This document shows, piece by piece, positions 8,747-16,892 of a stretch of DNA of 64,000 nucleotides. Within the stretch, counting starts at the first letter, position 1. Each line of letters starts with the position of its first letter. The stretch spans positions 2,278,385-2,342,384 of the forward strand of contig NZ_CP072392.1 of the NCBI RefSeq assembly GCF_017742835.1, in the 5' to 3' direction. A program made the translations under genes and the position numbers. The stretch is from Aquabacter sp. L1I39. Its GTDB lineage: Bacteria; Pseudomonadota; Alphaproteobacteria; Rhizobiales; Xanthobacteraceae. The notes under the pieces are model-generated. The model had not been told where the DNA came from. It saw only the letters and a list, made by a program, of their open reading frames with translations, and searched no databases.

Positions 8747-8764
8747 CTGTAGGGTTCCCTACAG
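8747..8764. promoter_or_regulatory. Palindromic operator candidate O2
   Basis: CTGTAGGGTTCCCTACAG is perfect except for its central TT. Its centre lies 59 bp from the centre of the 8688-8705 site, and the TTGACA box is between them. Two matching sites bracketing a promoter are typical of looping or cooperative repression. No regulator gene apart from the rhuM-like one is visible nearby. Confidence 0.6.
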
Positions 8765-8921
8765 CGAAAGTCATCAGAATGGTCGCAGAACCAGCGGATC
8801 GTCGCTATCGGGCGAGGGCGGCCGAGGGTCGTCAGCACCGCGAAAGGAGGCAGGCAACTAGCCGCGCCCGAACTCTGAACCGTCCCCGCATTCGCAAGCA
8901 GGAGGCACCAATCGGATCATA

Positions 8922-8938
8922 TGGGACGTTCCGTCCCA
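8922..8938. promoter_or_regulatory. 17-bp palindrome in the intergenic region
   Basis: TGGGACGTTCCGTCCCA is a perfect 7+3+7 inverted repeat lying about 245 bp upstream of the defence operon, in a stretch without a convincing gene. Its sequence differs from the CTGTAG sites, so a different binding protein is implied. It may be a remnant operator of a lost gene. Confidence 0.45.
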
Positions 8939-9046
8939 CGCGCATGCTTGCATTACGAACCCAAGAATAAGGATGCACGCCAGACTTTTGCGCCCACGTT
9001 ATGCCAACGTTAATTTACGATGCATTTAGACCAATAGTGACGCGAC

Positions 9047-9070
9047 CTGTTGTAGATAATCCACTACAGG
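9047..9070. promoter_or_regulatory. Third TGTAG/CTACA inverted repeat
   Basis: TGTAG-N8-CTACA is embedded in a wider CCTG...CAGG symmetry. The arms match those of the 8688 and 8747 sites, but the spacer is 8 instead of 6 bp. It lies directly before a small reading frame (9077-9178). It may be a degenerate site for the same regulator. Confidence 0.35.
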
Positions 9071-9076
9071 GGCATC

Positions 9077-9178
9077 ATGTCACTGATGGTATTGCATCTG
9101 GTACTCATTTGGATCGATGGCGGAAAGTGCAATAATTACAATACCTACTCAAGCCCATTGACCATCGAGTGGGAATGA
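9077..9178 (+). pseudogene. Small reading frame (33 aa), possibly the 5' stub of a lost gene
   Basis: An ATG four bases after GGGG starts a 33-codon frame whose base composition is clearly more AT-rich than the surroundings. It ends just before a decayed IS3-type fragment. The N-terminus is hydrophobic (MSLMVLHLVLIWI). No family is recognised. It may be the beginning of a gene truncated by the insertion, or a chance frame. The palindrome immediately upstream is the main reason for listing it. Confidence 0.25.
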
Positions 9179-9189
9179 TTCAGGCCTCT

Positions 9190-9263
9190 CCGAACGCCGC
9201 CGATAACCGCCGATCACCCTCCGCTTGAACGCCTCCGGAAAAACCCGACGCCGTGCGCCCATC
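9190..9263 (-). pseudogene. IS3-family orfA 5' remnant
   Basis: Reading left from the ATG at 9263, the frame gives MGARRRVFPEAFKRRVI, the typical opening of an IS3-type OrfA with its helix-turn-helix beginning. It then loses similarity and stops. The inverted-repeat-like end at 9297-9324 lies the expected short distance upstream. Only a fragment remains, with no transposase core, so it is inactive. Confidence 0.6.
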
Positions 9264-9296
9264 GAACACTCCTGTGAAGCTCGCAAAAGCTAACAT

Positions 9297-9324
9297 GGGT
9301 GTCCACCAAATCGGGGGAGGATCA
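9297..9324. repeat. Probable IS3-type terminal inverted repeat
   Basis: Read on the minus strand this is TGATCCTCCCCCGATTTGG followed by TGGACACC, a form typical of IS3-family ends (C-rich tract, then a TGGACAC-type block). It precedes the orfA remnant. No matching partner end was seen in the window, consistent with a deleted element. Confidence 0.5.
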
Positions 9325-9350
9325 GGCATGCCTTTCCCGGGCAGGGTCAG

Positions 9351-9479
9351 ATGAAGCCCGAACCGCTCGAGATTGATCGGCTGCGCAGGGATGTGGCCGA
9401 GCTGAAGGCGGAGCGCTGCATCCGCAGGCGTTTATTCTCCTGCTCGTACGCGGCGCATAATCGGGCGGCGCGGGCATGA
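9351..9479 (+). pseudogene. IS3-family orfA 3' remnant, opposite orientation
   Basis: A 42-codon frame begins MKPEPLEIDRLRRDVAELKA, matching the leucine-zipper-like C-terminal segment of IS3 OrfA proteins. It then degenerates and stops at 9479, one base before the end of the transporter gene. It points the other way from the fragment at 9190-9263, so the two pieces come from different insertions or from a rearranged one. Confidence 0.6.
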
Positions 9480-11474
9480 TCAGGCCAAGCGACGCGCGTG
9501 CCGGAAGCGCGCATAGCGGTTGAGCAGATCGTTGATCAGCTGATCCCTCGAATAGCCCGTCACGTCATGCGGCTGGTCACCGCCCGAGGATTGCGCCATC
9601 ACACGGTAGTGCCGCGGCTCGCGTCGCTCTTCGCCGGGATCGGCCGCCCAGGCGAAACTTGCCACACGAAAGGCGCGGGCGCGCAGGCTGTAGTGGAATG
9701 CGCCGCGCTCGCCGTGCGGGATGTCGAGTTCTAGGACATCGTTGCCCGTTTTCACCGTTGGAAGGAGGCCGCTTTCGCGCATCTGTTCCGCAACGGCCGA
9801 GATCGCGCCATGCGCAGTGGTCTTGAGGAAGGTGTCCACCTCCTCTCTACCGTGATGGCGAAGGATGACGTCGAGACGCTGCTGCCAGGTCTTGCCGCTC
9901 GTGGCAGAGGGCACCGCGTCGGTGGCAAGTGAAAGGTCCATCGCGGCGCCGCGGCTCTCCATCTGAAGCGCGCGGAGCAGCCCATAGCAGATGAAGATCA
10001 TGACGACGGCGAAGGGCAGTGCGCTCGCTATTGCTGCGGTCTGGAGCGCCTGCAGACCACCCGCCACCAGCAACACCGCGGCGACCAGGCCTGCACAAAT
10101 GGCCCAGAACACCCTTTGCCAGACCGGAGGATTGTCCACCGCGCCCGACGTGATCATGTCGATGACAAGCGCGCCAGAATCCGCTGAAGTCACGAAAAAG
10201 GTGATAATGAGCAGCGTCGCCACCCCCGACGCCAGCGTAGAGAAGGGCAACTGGCGCAAAGTCTCGAACAATGCGACCGGCAAATTGCTCGCAACCGTTT
10301 CCGCTATTGGCGCCACACCCTTCATGTCCAGCGCGATCGCGGTGTTTCCGAACACCGTCATCCAAAGAAAGGTGAAGGCGACCGGTACCAGCAATACGCC
10401 CATCACGAATTCGCGGATTGTCCGCCCACGGGAAATCCGCGCAATGAACATGCCGACAAAGGGGGACCAGGCGATCCACCAGCCCCAGTAGAACAAGGTC
10501 CAGTTGCCGAGCCACGGATTAGGCTCATAGGCATACATGCGGAACGTGCGCTGCACCACCTGCGCGAGATAGGCACCCACATTCTGGACGAAGGCCTGGA
10601 GCAGGAACACGGTAGATCCTGCGAACAGCACGAACAGCAGCAACGCCACCGCCAGGATAATGTTGAGCTCGGAGAGCCGCTTCACCCCCTTGTCGAGCCC
10701 CGCCACCACGGACAGGGTCGCCATTGCGGTGATGACCGCAATCAGGATGAGCTGCACGGCAGTGTTTGTCGGCAGGCCCAGCAGATCGCTCAGGCCCGCA
10801 TTTACCTGCAGCACGCCGAGCCCGAGCGAAGTTGCAACGCCGAACATGGTGCCGAGGACGGCGAAGATATCGATGGCATGTCCGACCGGGCCGTAAATGC
10901 GATCGCCGATCAGCGGGTAGAGCGCTGAGCGAATGGTCAGCGGCAAGCCGCGCCGGAACGCGAAATAGGCGAGCGCAAGGCCGACGATGATGTAGATCGC
11001 CCAGGCGTGCAGTCCCCAGTGAAAGAAGGTGAGGACCAGCGCCTGCCGCGCGGCCTCCACCGTCCTGCCCTCTCCGACGGGCGGCGACGCGTAATGTTGG
11101 ATGGGCTCGGCGACACCGAAGAAGATGAGGCCAATGCCCATGCCGGCACTGAAGAGCATCGCGAACCAGGACAAGTAGCTGTATTCAGGCTCGCTTTCAT
11201 CTGGCCCCAGCTTCACGTCGCCGTAACGGCTCAGCATCAGGAACAGGACAAAGACCAGGAAGCCGGCAACGGCAAGGACGTAGAACCAGCCGAAATCGAC
11301 AACGATGAAGGTCTGCAACGAAGCGAAGAGCCGCCCCGCTTGCTCGGGAAAGAGAGCCCCGGCCAAGGCAAAAGCCAGGATCAGCCCCGCCGAGATGAAA
11401 AAAACCGGGGGGTTCACTTCGATTTTGCGGCGCCTGGAGGAATCTGCGGCGTCAGTGCGTACAGGATCTACCAT
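9480..11474 (-). CDS. betT: BCCT-family transporter, BetT-like
   Basis: A secondary transporter for quaternary ammonium compounds (choline, betaine or carnitine), driven by an ion gradient at the inner membrane. It has 664 residues with about 12 hydrophobic segments, plus a long cytoplasmic C-terminus of roughly 150 residues, as in BetT-type choline carriers. The BCCT signature is clear: NWTLFYWGWWIAWSPFVGMF, with ARISRGRT after it. The first ATG with sense is at 11474; a TTG 16 codons upstream keeps the frame open but has little support. It is divergent from a beta-keto acid cleavage enzyme, which hints at a substrate that is also catabolised (inference). The exact substrate cannot be read from sequence. 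Confidence 0.92.
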   Translation of the reverse strand: MVDPVRTDAADSSRRRKIEVNPPVFFISAGLILAFALAGALFPEQAGRLFASLQTFIVVDFGWFYVLAVAGFLVFVLFLMLSRYGDVKLGPDESEPEYSYLSWFAMLFSAGMGIGLIFFGVAEPIQHYASPPVGEGRTVEAARQALVLTFFHWGLHAWAIYIIVGLALAYFAFRRGLPLTIRSALYPLIGDRIYGPVGHAIDIFAVLGTMFGVATSLGLGVLQVNAGLSDLLGLPTNTAVQLILIAVITAMATLSVVAGLDKGVKRLSELNIILAVALLLFVLFAGSTVFLLQAFVQNVGAYLAQVVQRTFRMYAYEPNPWLGNWTLFYWGWWIAWSPFVGMFIARISRGRTIREFVMGVLLVPVAFTFLWMTVFGNTAIALDMKGVAPIAETVASNLPVALFETLRQLPFSTLASGVATLLIITFFVTSADSGALVIDMITSGAVDNPPVWQRVFWAICAGLVAAVLLVAGGLQALQTAAIASALPFAVVMIFICYGLLRALQMESRGAAMDLSLATDAVPSATSGKTWQQRLDVILRHHGREEVDTFLKTTAHGAISAVAEQMRESGLLPTVKTGNDVLELDIPHGERGAFHYSLRARAFRVASFAWAADPGEERREPRHYRVMAQSSGGDQPHDVTGYSRDQLINDLLNRYARFRHARRLA

Positions 11475-11696
11475 CTTGCAGCATGTCGTCCTTTTTGTTG
11501 GTGGCTGCGCATGAAGGCGCAACGCTGCAGGTTGCCGGGCGCGCTGTGGTGCTTCAGAGGCTGGCCAGCGCGTGAGGATAGCAGAGGCGGGTCACAGATT
11601 CTGTCGTGATTTATTGCCAAATGGCTTCTGTTCCCACTCCCCACCTTGAATCAGATGAGCGTGGAGAGGATTAACCGGACCGCATCTCGTCTCGAG

Positions 11697-11723
11697 AGAG
11701 ACTGATATCATGTCTCTGACATG
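11697..11723. promoter_or_regulatory. Two nested palindromes between betT and the BKACE gene
   Basis: AGAGAC-N9-GTCTCT (11697-11717, with palindromic TGATATCA in the middle) overlaps CATGTC-TCT-GACATG (11709-11723). They lie in the 531-bp divergent region (11475-12005), which otherwise holds no gene I can support. This is an operator candidate for either direction. Confidence 0.5.
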
Positions 11724-12005
11724 GGAAACCACCCCCATATCTACATATGTGCCCCTCATCCTCGATCCGATGCACTCACCCAATAGGATCGTTCAACAGG
11801 ACTGAAGCCGGGGAGCCGTTCGCCCACGGGCCTAACACCGAGGCCCCGTTCCATCGCCGCTGCGCCGCTTTGGTCCACTGGCCGGATCCGCCATGTTGGC
11901 GCCGGAGAAGCGCGGCGCGTGGCTCCCGCGGTCTTTACCATTTCAAGGGCTCCCGCATGATCAGATCTCTTCCTCTGGATGCGCTCATCGCGTGGGGCAA
12001 TACAA

Positions 12006-12926
12006 ATGGTCTGGATCGAAGCCGCGTTGAACGGTCCGTGGTCGCGCCATCGCCAGCCGGGCATCCCGGTCACAGTGGCGGAGGTGGTGAGGGAGGGGAT
12101 TGACTGCGCAAAGGCAGGAGCCGGCATCATCCATGTGCACGCCTACGATCCCGAAAGCGGGAGGCAGAACGACGACCCGCAAGCCTACGCAGCGATCATT
12201 GAAGGCATACGCTCCAAGGTGGATGCGATCGTCTATCCGACCATTCCCTTCGTGGGCGGCGCACAGGCCTTCGACAGCGGCGCGGAACTGGACCGATACG
12301 CTGCAATTGAGGAACTTGCAGGCCGAGGGCTGCTGGAGTGGGCGGTCGTCGATCCCGGGTCTATCAACCTCTCCACCATCGACGAAGCAAGGGCCGGGCA
12401 GCCAGGCTCGACCTATCTCAATCCCGGTGCCCACATTCAGCGCGGCTTGGAAGTGGCTGCCGAGCATGGATTGGTGCCGAGCTACGCCATCTATGAGCCC
12501 GGCTTTGTGCGGTATGGCGCGGCGCTCTGGAACGGCCGACCCAAATGCCCGCGACCGATCTATCGCTTCATGTTTTCCGACATCTTCACCTTCGGTCTCG
12601 ACCCCGTCCCCTCCTCCCTCGACACCTATATCCGGATGGTCGAGCGCCATGCTCCGGGCGCGCCCTGGATGGTGGCGGGGCTCGGAGTGGACATACGCCC
12701 CTTGACGCTCCATGCGATCGCGCGCGGCGGGAACGTGCGCGTCGGCCTTGAGGACGCACCATTCGGAACAGGGCTGAGCAACCGCCAATGGGTCGAGGAG
12801 GCGGTGCGACTCGTGCGGGCGGCAGGCGAAGAGCCGGCGACGGCGCGCGAGGTTCGCCTCGATCTGAAGCGGCCGGCAGACTTCCCGGCGGCCGCGGGAG
12901 GTCGCAGCATCTCGCCTCCCAACTGA
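12006..12926 (+). CDS. Beta-keto acid cleavage enzyme (BKACE, DUF849)
   Basis: A member of the zinc-dependent BKACE family, which condenses a beta-keto acid with acetyl-CoA to give acetoacetate and a new CoA thioester. The 306 residues form the expected TIM barrel. Seen: IIHVHAYDPESG with the metal-binding His-x-His, YPTIPFVGG, and a C-terminal GNVRVGLEDAPF loop typical of DUF849. The ATG at 12006 follows GTGGGG; an ATG at 11979 adds nine residues but has a weak ribosome site. Family members act on 3-keto-5-aminohexanoate, dehydrocarnitine and others. The divergent BCCT transporter favours dehydrocarnitine, but that is inference. No carnitine dehydrogenase or thioesterase is present nearby. 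Confidence 0.88.
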   Translation: MVWIEAALNGPWSRHRQPGIPVTVAEVVREGIDCAKAGAGIIHVHAYDPESGRQNDDPQAYAAIIEGIRSKVDAIVYPTIPFVGGAQAFDSGAELDRYAAIEELAGRGLLEWAVVDPGSINLSTIDEARAGQPGSTYLNPGAHIQRGLEVAAEHGLVPSYAIYEPGFVRYGAALWNGRPKCPRPIYRFMFSDIFTFGLDPVPSSLDTYIRMVERHAPGAPWMVAGLGVDIRPLTLHAIARGGNVRVGLEDAPFGTGLSNRQWVEEAVRLVRAAGEEPATAREVRLDLKRPADFPAAAGGRSISPPN

Positions 12927-13053
12927 TCCAGCCGAACGGAAACGAACGACATCGCCCGCCGATGCTTCGCCCTGCAGCAACCCTGCGCAAAATGGCGGTG
13001 GCACCAGAGCGTGGGGACGATAGAAGGGCGGTGAGGTCATCCCGGAGCGCACT

Positions 13054-14007
13054 GTGTTCGCCATCGCCATGTTCACCGCCCTTCTGGTCGATGCAGCACT
13101 CGGTTGGCCGGATTGCCTTTACGCGCGTATCGGCCACCCGGTGACATGGCTGGGCCGTCTCATCTCCCTCCTCGATGCCCGGCTGAACAGGGGCTCTCCT
13201 GCTCACCGGAAGGCCCTGGGCGTGGTGACGCTCCTGACGGTGGTGAGCGCCGCAGCTCTCCCCGCCTTCGTTCTGCAAGAGGTTGCACAGCAGGTCTCGG
13301 GGCGGGACTGGGCCAGCATGGCGGTGGTTGGCATTATGGCATGGCCGCTGATTGCGAGCCGGTCGCTTTATGACCATGTGGCGGCGGTCGCCCGCCCCCT
13401 CCGCATGGGTGACCTGACTGCCGCGCGTCGCGCGGTCGCCAATATTGTGGGGCGCGACGTGAGCGCGCTCGACGAGGCGGGCGTGGCACGGGCAGCCATG
13501 GAAAGCCTGGCGGAGAATGCCTCCGATGGCGTGGTGGCCCCGCTCTTCTGGGGTGCTTTGCTGGGGCTGCCGGGGATCGCTGCCTACAAGGCGGTCAATA
13601 CGCTGGATTCCATGATCGGCCATCGCACGGAACGGCACGAGGCCTTCGGCTGGGCTTCAGCGCGATTTGACGATCTCCTCAACCTCATCCCCGCGCGGCT
13701 CTCCGGGCTGCTGATCGCCCTCGCCTGCCCGCGCCCCGAGCGGGCGCTGCGCATCATGATGCGAGACGGCCACCGCCACCGCTCGCCCAATGCGGGCTAT
13801 CCGGAGGCGGCCATGGCCGGCGCGCTGGGGGTGCGGCTCGCTGGGCCGCGCACCTATCACCATGTGGTGGCGCAGGAGCCCTGGCTGAATGCCGGGGCAC
13901 CGGATCCGGCAGCTGCCGATCTCGATCGGGCCCTGCGCCTCTATGCCATCGCCATGGTCTTAGCTGCCGCCTTGCTCGCCGCTAACGGCCTGATGAGCGT
14001 GGCCTGA
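13054..14007 (+). CDS. cobD: Adenosylcobinamide-phosphate synthase (CobD/CbiB)
   Basis: An inner-membrane enzyme that attaches (R)-1-amino-2-propanol phosphate to adenosylcobyric acid. 317 residues, normal length, several hydrophobic helices. Family features: RIGHPVTWLGRLI near the N-terminus, ENASDGVVAPLFWGALLGLPG and YKAVNTLDSMIGH in the middle, and RDGHRHRSPNAGYPEAAMAG near the C-terminus. The start is GTG at 13054 with GGAG six bases before; an ATG five codons in is the alternative. Its 3' end overlaps the convergent cobF by 48 bp. It uses the aminopropanol phosphate whose precursor is handled by CobC, encoded at 32.5 kb. Confidence 0.96.
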   Translation: MFAIAMFTALLVDAALGWPDCLYARIGHPVTWLGRLISLLDARLNRGSPAHRKALGVVTLLTVVSAAALPAFVLQEVAQQVSGRDWASMAVVGIMAWPLIASRSLYDHVAAVARPLRMGDLTAARRAVANIVGRDVSALDEAGVARAAMESLAENASDGVVAPLFWGALLGLPGIAAYKAVNTLDSMIGHRTERHEAFGWASARFDDLLNLIPARLSGLLIALACPRPERALRIMMRDGHRHRSPNAGYPEAAMAGALGVRLAGPRTYHHVVAQEPWLNAGAPDPAAADLDRALRLYAIAMVLAAALLAANGLMSVA

Positions 14008-14778
14008 GCGGCGCAGCAGATAGATGTCCATGATCCAGCCGTTGCGGGCGCGGGCGGCGCGCCGTTCCTCCACAATGCGCGGCCCCATCTGCGCCAGCGG
14101 ACCCGCCAGGAGCACCTGCTGGGGCAGGCCGAGATAGGCGCCCCACCAGATCTCCACCCCCTCCGGCGGCACGGTCTGGAATGAGGTCTCCCCGTCCAGC
14201 ATCACCACCAGCGTGTCGGCCCCCTCGGGCCAGCCGCCCGTGCGCAATTGCCGGCCGGTGGTGATGAGGACGGACGCGCCGATCTCGTTGAGAGGCAGGC
14301 AATGGGCGGCAGTGAGAAGCTGCACGGAGGTCAGGCCGGGCACCACCGTGACACGCAGCGGCAGGAGGGCCGAGAGGCGCTCGGCAATGCGCAGCGTGCT
14401 ATCATAAAGGGACGGGTCGCCCCAGACGAGCAGCGCCACGCGCCCTCCCCGCCCCTGGAGCCCCGCCGCCATCTCCTGCCGCCAGGCCTCCGCGATGGCA
14501 TCGTGCCAACGCTCGACGCCATCGCGATAATCCCCGTCCGCGTCACGGACCGGCATCTGGAATTCGGCGACGCGGACAGCGGGGTCGGTGACATGCTCGG
14601 CGAGGATGGTACGGCGCACCTCCGCCAGATCCGCCTTCTGCCGCCCCTTGAGCGGCACCAGGATGAGATCGGCGGATTTCAGCGCCTTCAAGGCGCCGAG
14701 GGTCAGATGATCGGGATCACCGGTGCCTATGCCGATCAGCATGAGCTCCACCAGCGCAGAGACCTCAGGCGACGTCAT
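13960..14778 (-). CDS. cobF: Precorrin-6A synthase (deacetylating) CobF
   Basis: The C1-methyltransferase of the aerobic pathway: it methylates precorrin-5 at C1 and releases the acetyl group as acetate. 272 residues with the tetrapyrrole-methylase fold: N-terminal LMLIGIGTGDPDHLTLGALKAL, VALLVWGDPSLYDSTLRI in the middle and VVPGLTSVQLL. CobF is diagnostic for the oxygen-dependent route; the anaerobic route uses CbiD. The start overlaps the cobB stop (ATGA), so it closes a cobL-M-B-F run. The 3' end overlaps the convergent cobD. Confidence 0.95.
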   Translation of the reverse strand: MTSPEVSALVELMLIGIGTGDPDHLTLGALKALKSADLILVPLKGRQKADLAEVRRTILAEHVTDPAVRVAEFQMPVRDADGDYRDGVERWHDAIAEAWRQEMAAGLQGRGGRVALLVWGDPSLYDSTLRIAERLSALLPLRVTVVPGLTSVQLLTAAHCLPLNEIGASVLITTGRQLRTGGWPEGADTLVVMLDGETSFQTVPPEGVEIWWGAYLGLPQQVLLAGPLAQMGPRIVEERRAARARNGWIMDIYLLRRSGHAHQAVSGEQGGS

Positions 14779-16094
14779 GGGGCCTCCGACACCAGGTGGA
14801 AGAAGGAGCCGCTCACCCGGTTCCGGTGCGAGCCGGTCTCGGGCACCGTCACGCCGGCAGCGTCCGTCACATGGGCCAGGGGCGCGTCCGGCTGGGCGAG
14901 GATGGTGGAATAGTGAAACTCGTGGCCCCGCAAGCGCGCGCCGGCCTGATGGCCGGGCAAGGGGGCGAGAAGGTCCGCCACCCGATAGCCCAGATGCATC
15001 TTGCGCTTCTGGTAGGAGGTCACGAGACCCAGCAGGCCCAGCATTTCATGGCTGACGCCGTCCTTGTCCACCAGCGCTTCGCCAAGCACCATGTAGCCCC
15101 CACACTCGCCATGGACCGGTCGTGTGGCGGCGAACGTTCTCATGGTGGCGCGGAAGGTCTGCGCCGCCGCGATGCGACCGGCATGAAGCTCCGGATAACC
15201 GCCCGGCAGCCAGGCCATGTCCGCAGAGGGGTCCGGCCCCTCATCGGCGAGCGGGGAGAAGGGCAGGATTTCCGCCCCGGCGCCACGCCAGCCTTCGAGC
15301 ACATGGGGGTAGACGAAGGAAAAGGCGGCATCCCGCGCCAAGGCGATGCGCCGCCCGGGCGATGGCGCGCGGCGGGGGGCCGGTCCCTCCTGCCCGCGCT
15401 GCGCGGAAGCAGCGCGCAGCAAGCCATCGAGGTCCATATGCGCCTCGACGAGGTCGGCAAGGCCATCAAGGATGGCGTCCAAGGCCTGCGTCTCCTCCGC
15501 CTGAACGAGGCCCAGATGGCGCTCCGGCAAGGCGATTGCATCCCGGCGCGGCAGGCTGCCGAGCACCGCGATCCCCGTGTCCGCGAAGCCATGGCGCAGC
15601 AGGTCCGCATGCCGATCGCTCGCGACGCGGTTCAGGATCACGCCGGCCACTTTCACATCGGGGCGGAAACGGGCAAGGCCGCAGGCAACGGCGGCGGCGG
15701 TCTGAGCCTGTCCGGAACAATCCAGCACGAGAAGCACCGGCCAACCGGTAAAGGCGGCGATGTCGGCGCTCGCGCCGGTGCCGAAGGCCCCCGCCTGCTT
15801 CACACCGTCAAACAGCCCCATGGAGCCTTCGGCCAGCGCCAGGTCCGCGCCTTCGGCCTGCACCAGCAGGGTACGCAGCAACCCATCCGGCATGGACCAA
15901 CTGTCCAGGTTGAACGAGGCGCGGCCCGTCGCGGCCCGATGGAAGGCAGGGTCGATATAATCCGGCCCGCACTTGAAGGGCTGCACCGTGAGCCCGCGCC
16001 GGGTCAGCGCGCGGGCAAGGCCAAGGCTCACCGTGGTCTTGCCGGAACCGGTGCTGGGAGCCGCGATGAGGAGGCCGGGCGGCAGCGGGGCCAT
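14775..16094 (-). CDS. cobB: Hydrogenobyrinic acid a,c-diamide synthase CobB
   Basis: A glutamine- and ATP-dependent amidotransferase that amidates the a and c side chains of hydrogenobyrinic acid before cobalt insertion. 439 residues. The N-terminal ATPase has a P-loop, APSTGSGKTT (about residues 12-20). The C-terminal type I glutaminase-like domain has GECGGYMVLG with its catalytic Cys, and a late HEFHYS motif. The ATG at 16094 shares bases with the cobM stop (TGATG); the longer frame to 16130 lies inside cobM and is rejected. The product is the substrate of the CobN chelatase encoded at 22-25 kb. Confidence 0.95.
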   Translation of the reverse strand: MAPLPPGLLIAAPSTGSGKTTVSLGLARALTRRGLTVQPFKCGPDYIDPAFHRAATGRASFNLDSWSMPDGLLRTLLVQAEGADLALAEGSMGLFDGVKQAGAFGTGASADIAAFTGWPVLLVLDCSGQAQTAAAVACGLARFRPDVKVAGVILNRVASDRHADLLRHGFADTGIAVLGSLPRRDAIALPERHLGLVQAEETQALDAILDGLADLVEAHMDLDGLLRAASAQRGQEGPAPRRAPSPGRRIALARDAAFSFVYPHVLEGWRGAGAEILPFSPLADEGPDPSADMAWLPGGYPELHAGRIAAAQTFRATMRTFAATRPVHGECGGYMVLGEALVDKDGVSHEMLGLLGLVTSYQKRKMHLGYRVADLLAPLPGHQAGARLRGHEFHYSTILAQPDAPLAHVTDAAGVTVPETGSHRNRVSGSFFHLVSEAP

Positions 16095-16876
16095 CACTCG
16101 GTCTCCGGAAAGCGGGGATGGGTGCCGCACGGCCGGTAGCGGCGATCATAATCGTCCGCATAAAGGCGACTTTCCCCAAAATCGGCCGCGCCCAGCGTCC
16201 GCCCCACCAGGATCAGCGCCGTCCGGTCCAGCCCCTCTCCCGCCGCGGCGACAAGGGTAGCGAGTGTGCCACGCACGACCCGCTCGTCCGGCCAGCTGGC
16301 CCGCCAGACGATGGCGGCAGGGCAGTCGGCGCCATAATGGGGCGCCAGTTCCCCCACCACCCGCTCCAGCGCATGGATGGAGAGGTGAATGGCGAGCACC
16401 GCGCCGGTGGAGGCGAAGGCGGCGAGGTTCTCGCTTTCCGGCATGGCGGTGGCGCGGCCCGTGGTGCGGGTGAGCACCACGGATTGCGCCAAGCCCGGCA
16501 AGGTCAATTCAGCCCGCAGCACGGCGGCGGCGGCGGCGAAGGAGGGCACGCCGGGCGTGACATCATAGGGAATGCCCAGAGCCTCCAGGCGCCGCACCTG
16601 CTCGCCCATGGCGGACCACACCGACAAATCGCCCGAATGGAGCCGCGCCACATCCTGTCCCCTTGCATGGGCCTCGCCCATTTCTGCGATGATCTCATCG
16701 AGGGACAAGGGCGCGGTGTTCACGATCCGCGCACCCGGCGGGCAATGCACAAGGACGCCCTCCGGCACCAGGGAGCCCGCATAGAGGCAGACGGGGCTTG
16801 CCGCGATGAGGTCGCGTCCTCGCAGCGTGATGAGGTCGGCGGCGCCTGGCCCCGCGCCGATGAAATGCACCGTCAT
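16094..16876 (-). CDS. cobM: Precorrin-4 C11-methyltransferase CobM
   Basis: Transfers a methyl group from AdoMet to C11 of precorrin-4, giving precorrin-5. 260 residues of the tetrapyrrole-methylase fold: [20 protein letters not shown] at the N-terminus, [23 protein letters not shown], and [15 protein letters not shown] before a [12 protein letters not shown] stretch typical of CobM/CbiF. It lies 16 bp after cobL and is coupled to cobB by TGATG. No cobE is found around it, although cobE accompanies these genes in some organisms. Confidence 0.95.
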   Translation of the reverse strand: MTVHFIGAGPGAADLITLRGRDLIAASPVCLYAGSLVPEGVLVHCPPGARIVNTAPLSLDEIIAEMGEAHARGQDVARLHSGDLSVWSAMGEQVRRLEALGIPYDVTPGVPSFAAAAAVLRAELTLPGLAQSVVLTRTTGRATAMPESENLAAFASTGAVLAIHLSIHALERVVGELAPHYGADCPAAIVWRASWPDERVVRGTLATLVAAAGEGLDRTALILVGRTLGAADFGESRLYADDYDRRYRPCGTHPRFPETE

Positions 16877-16892
16877 GCCCGCCCCTCCCCGC

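Noticed and set aside
8677..8970. 97-codon plus-strand frame upstream of the defence operon
   Set aside because: It starts with TTG, contains both operator palindromes and shows no domain; the DNA is better explained as a control region.
12927..13053. A second B12 riboswitch in front of cobD
   Set aside because: None of the conserved blocks (GCAACTGTAA, CCACTGG, the B12 box) is present in the 127-bp gap.
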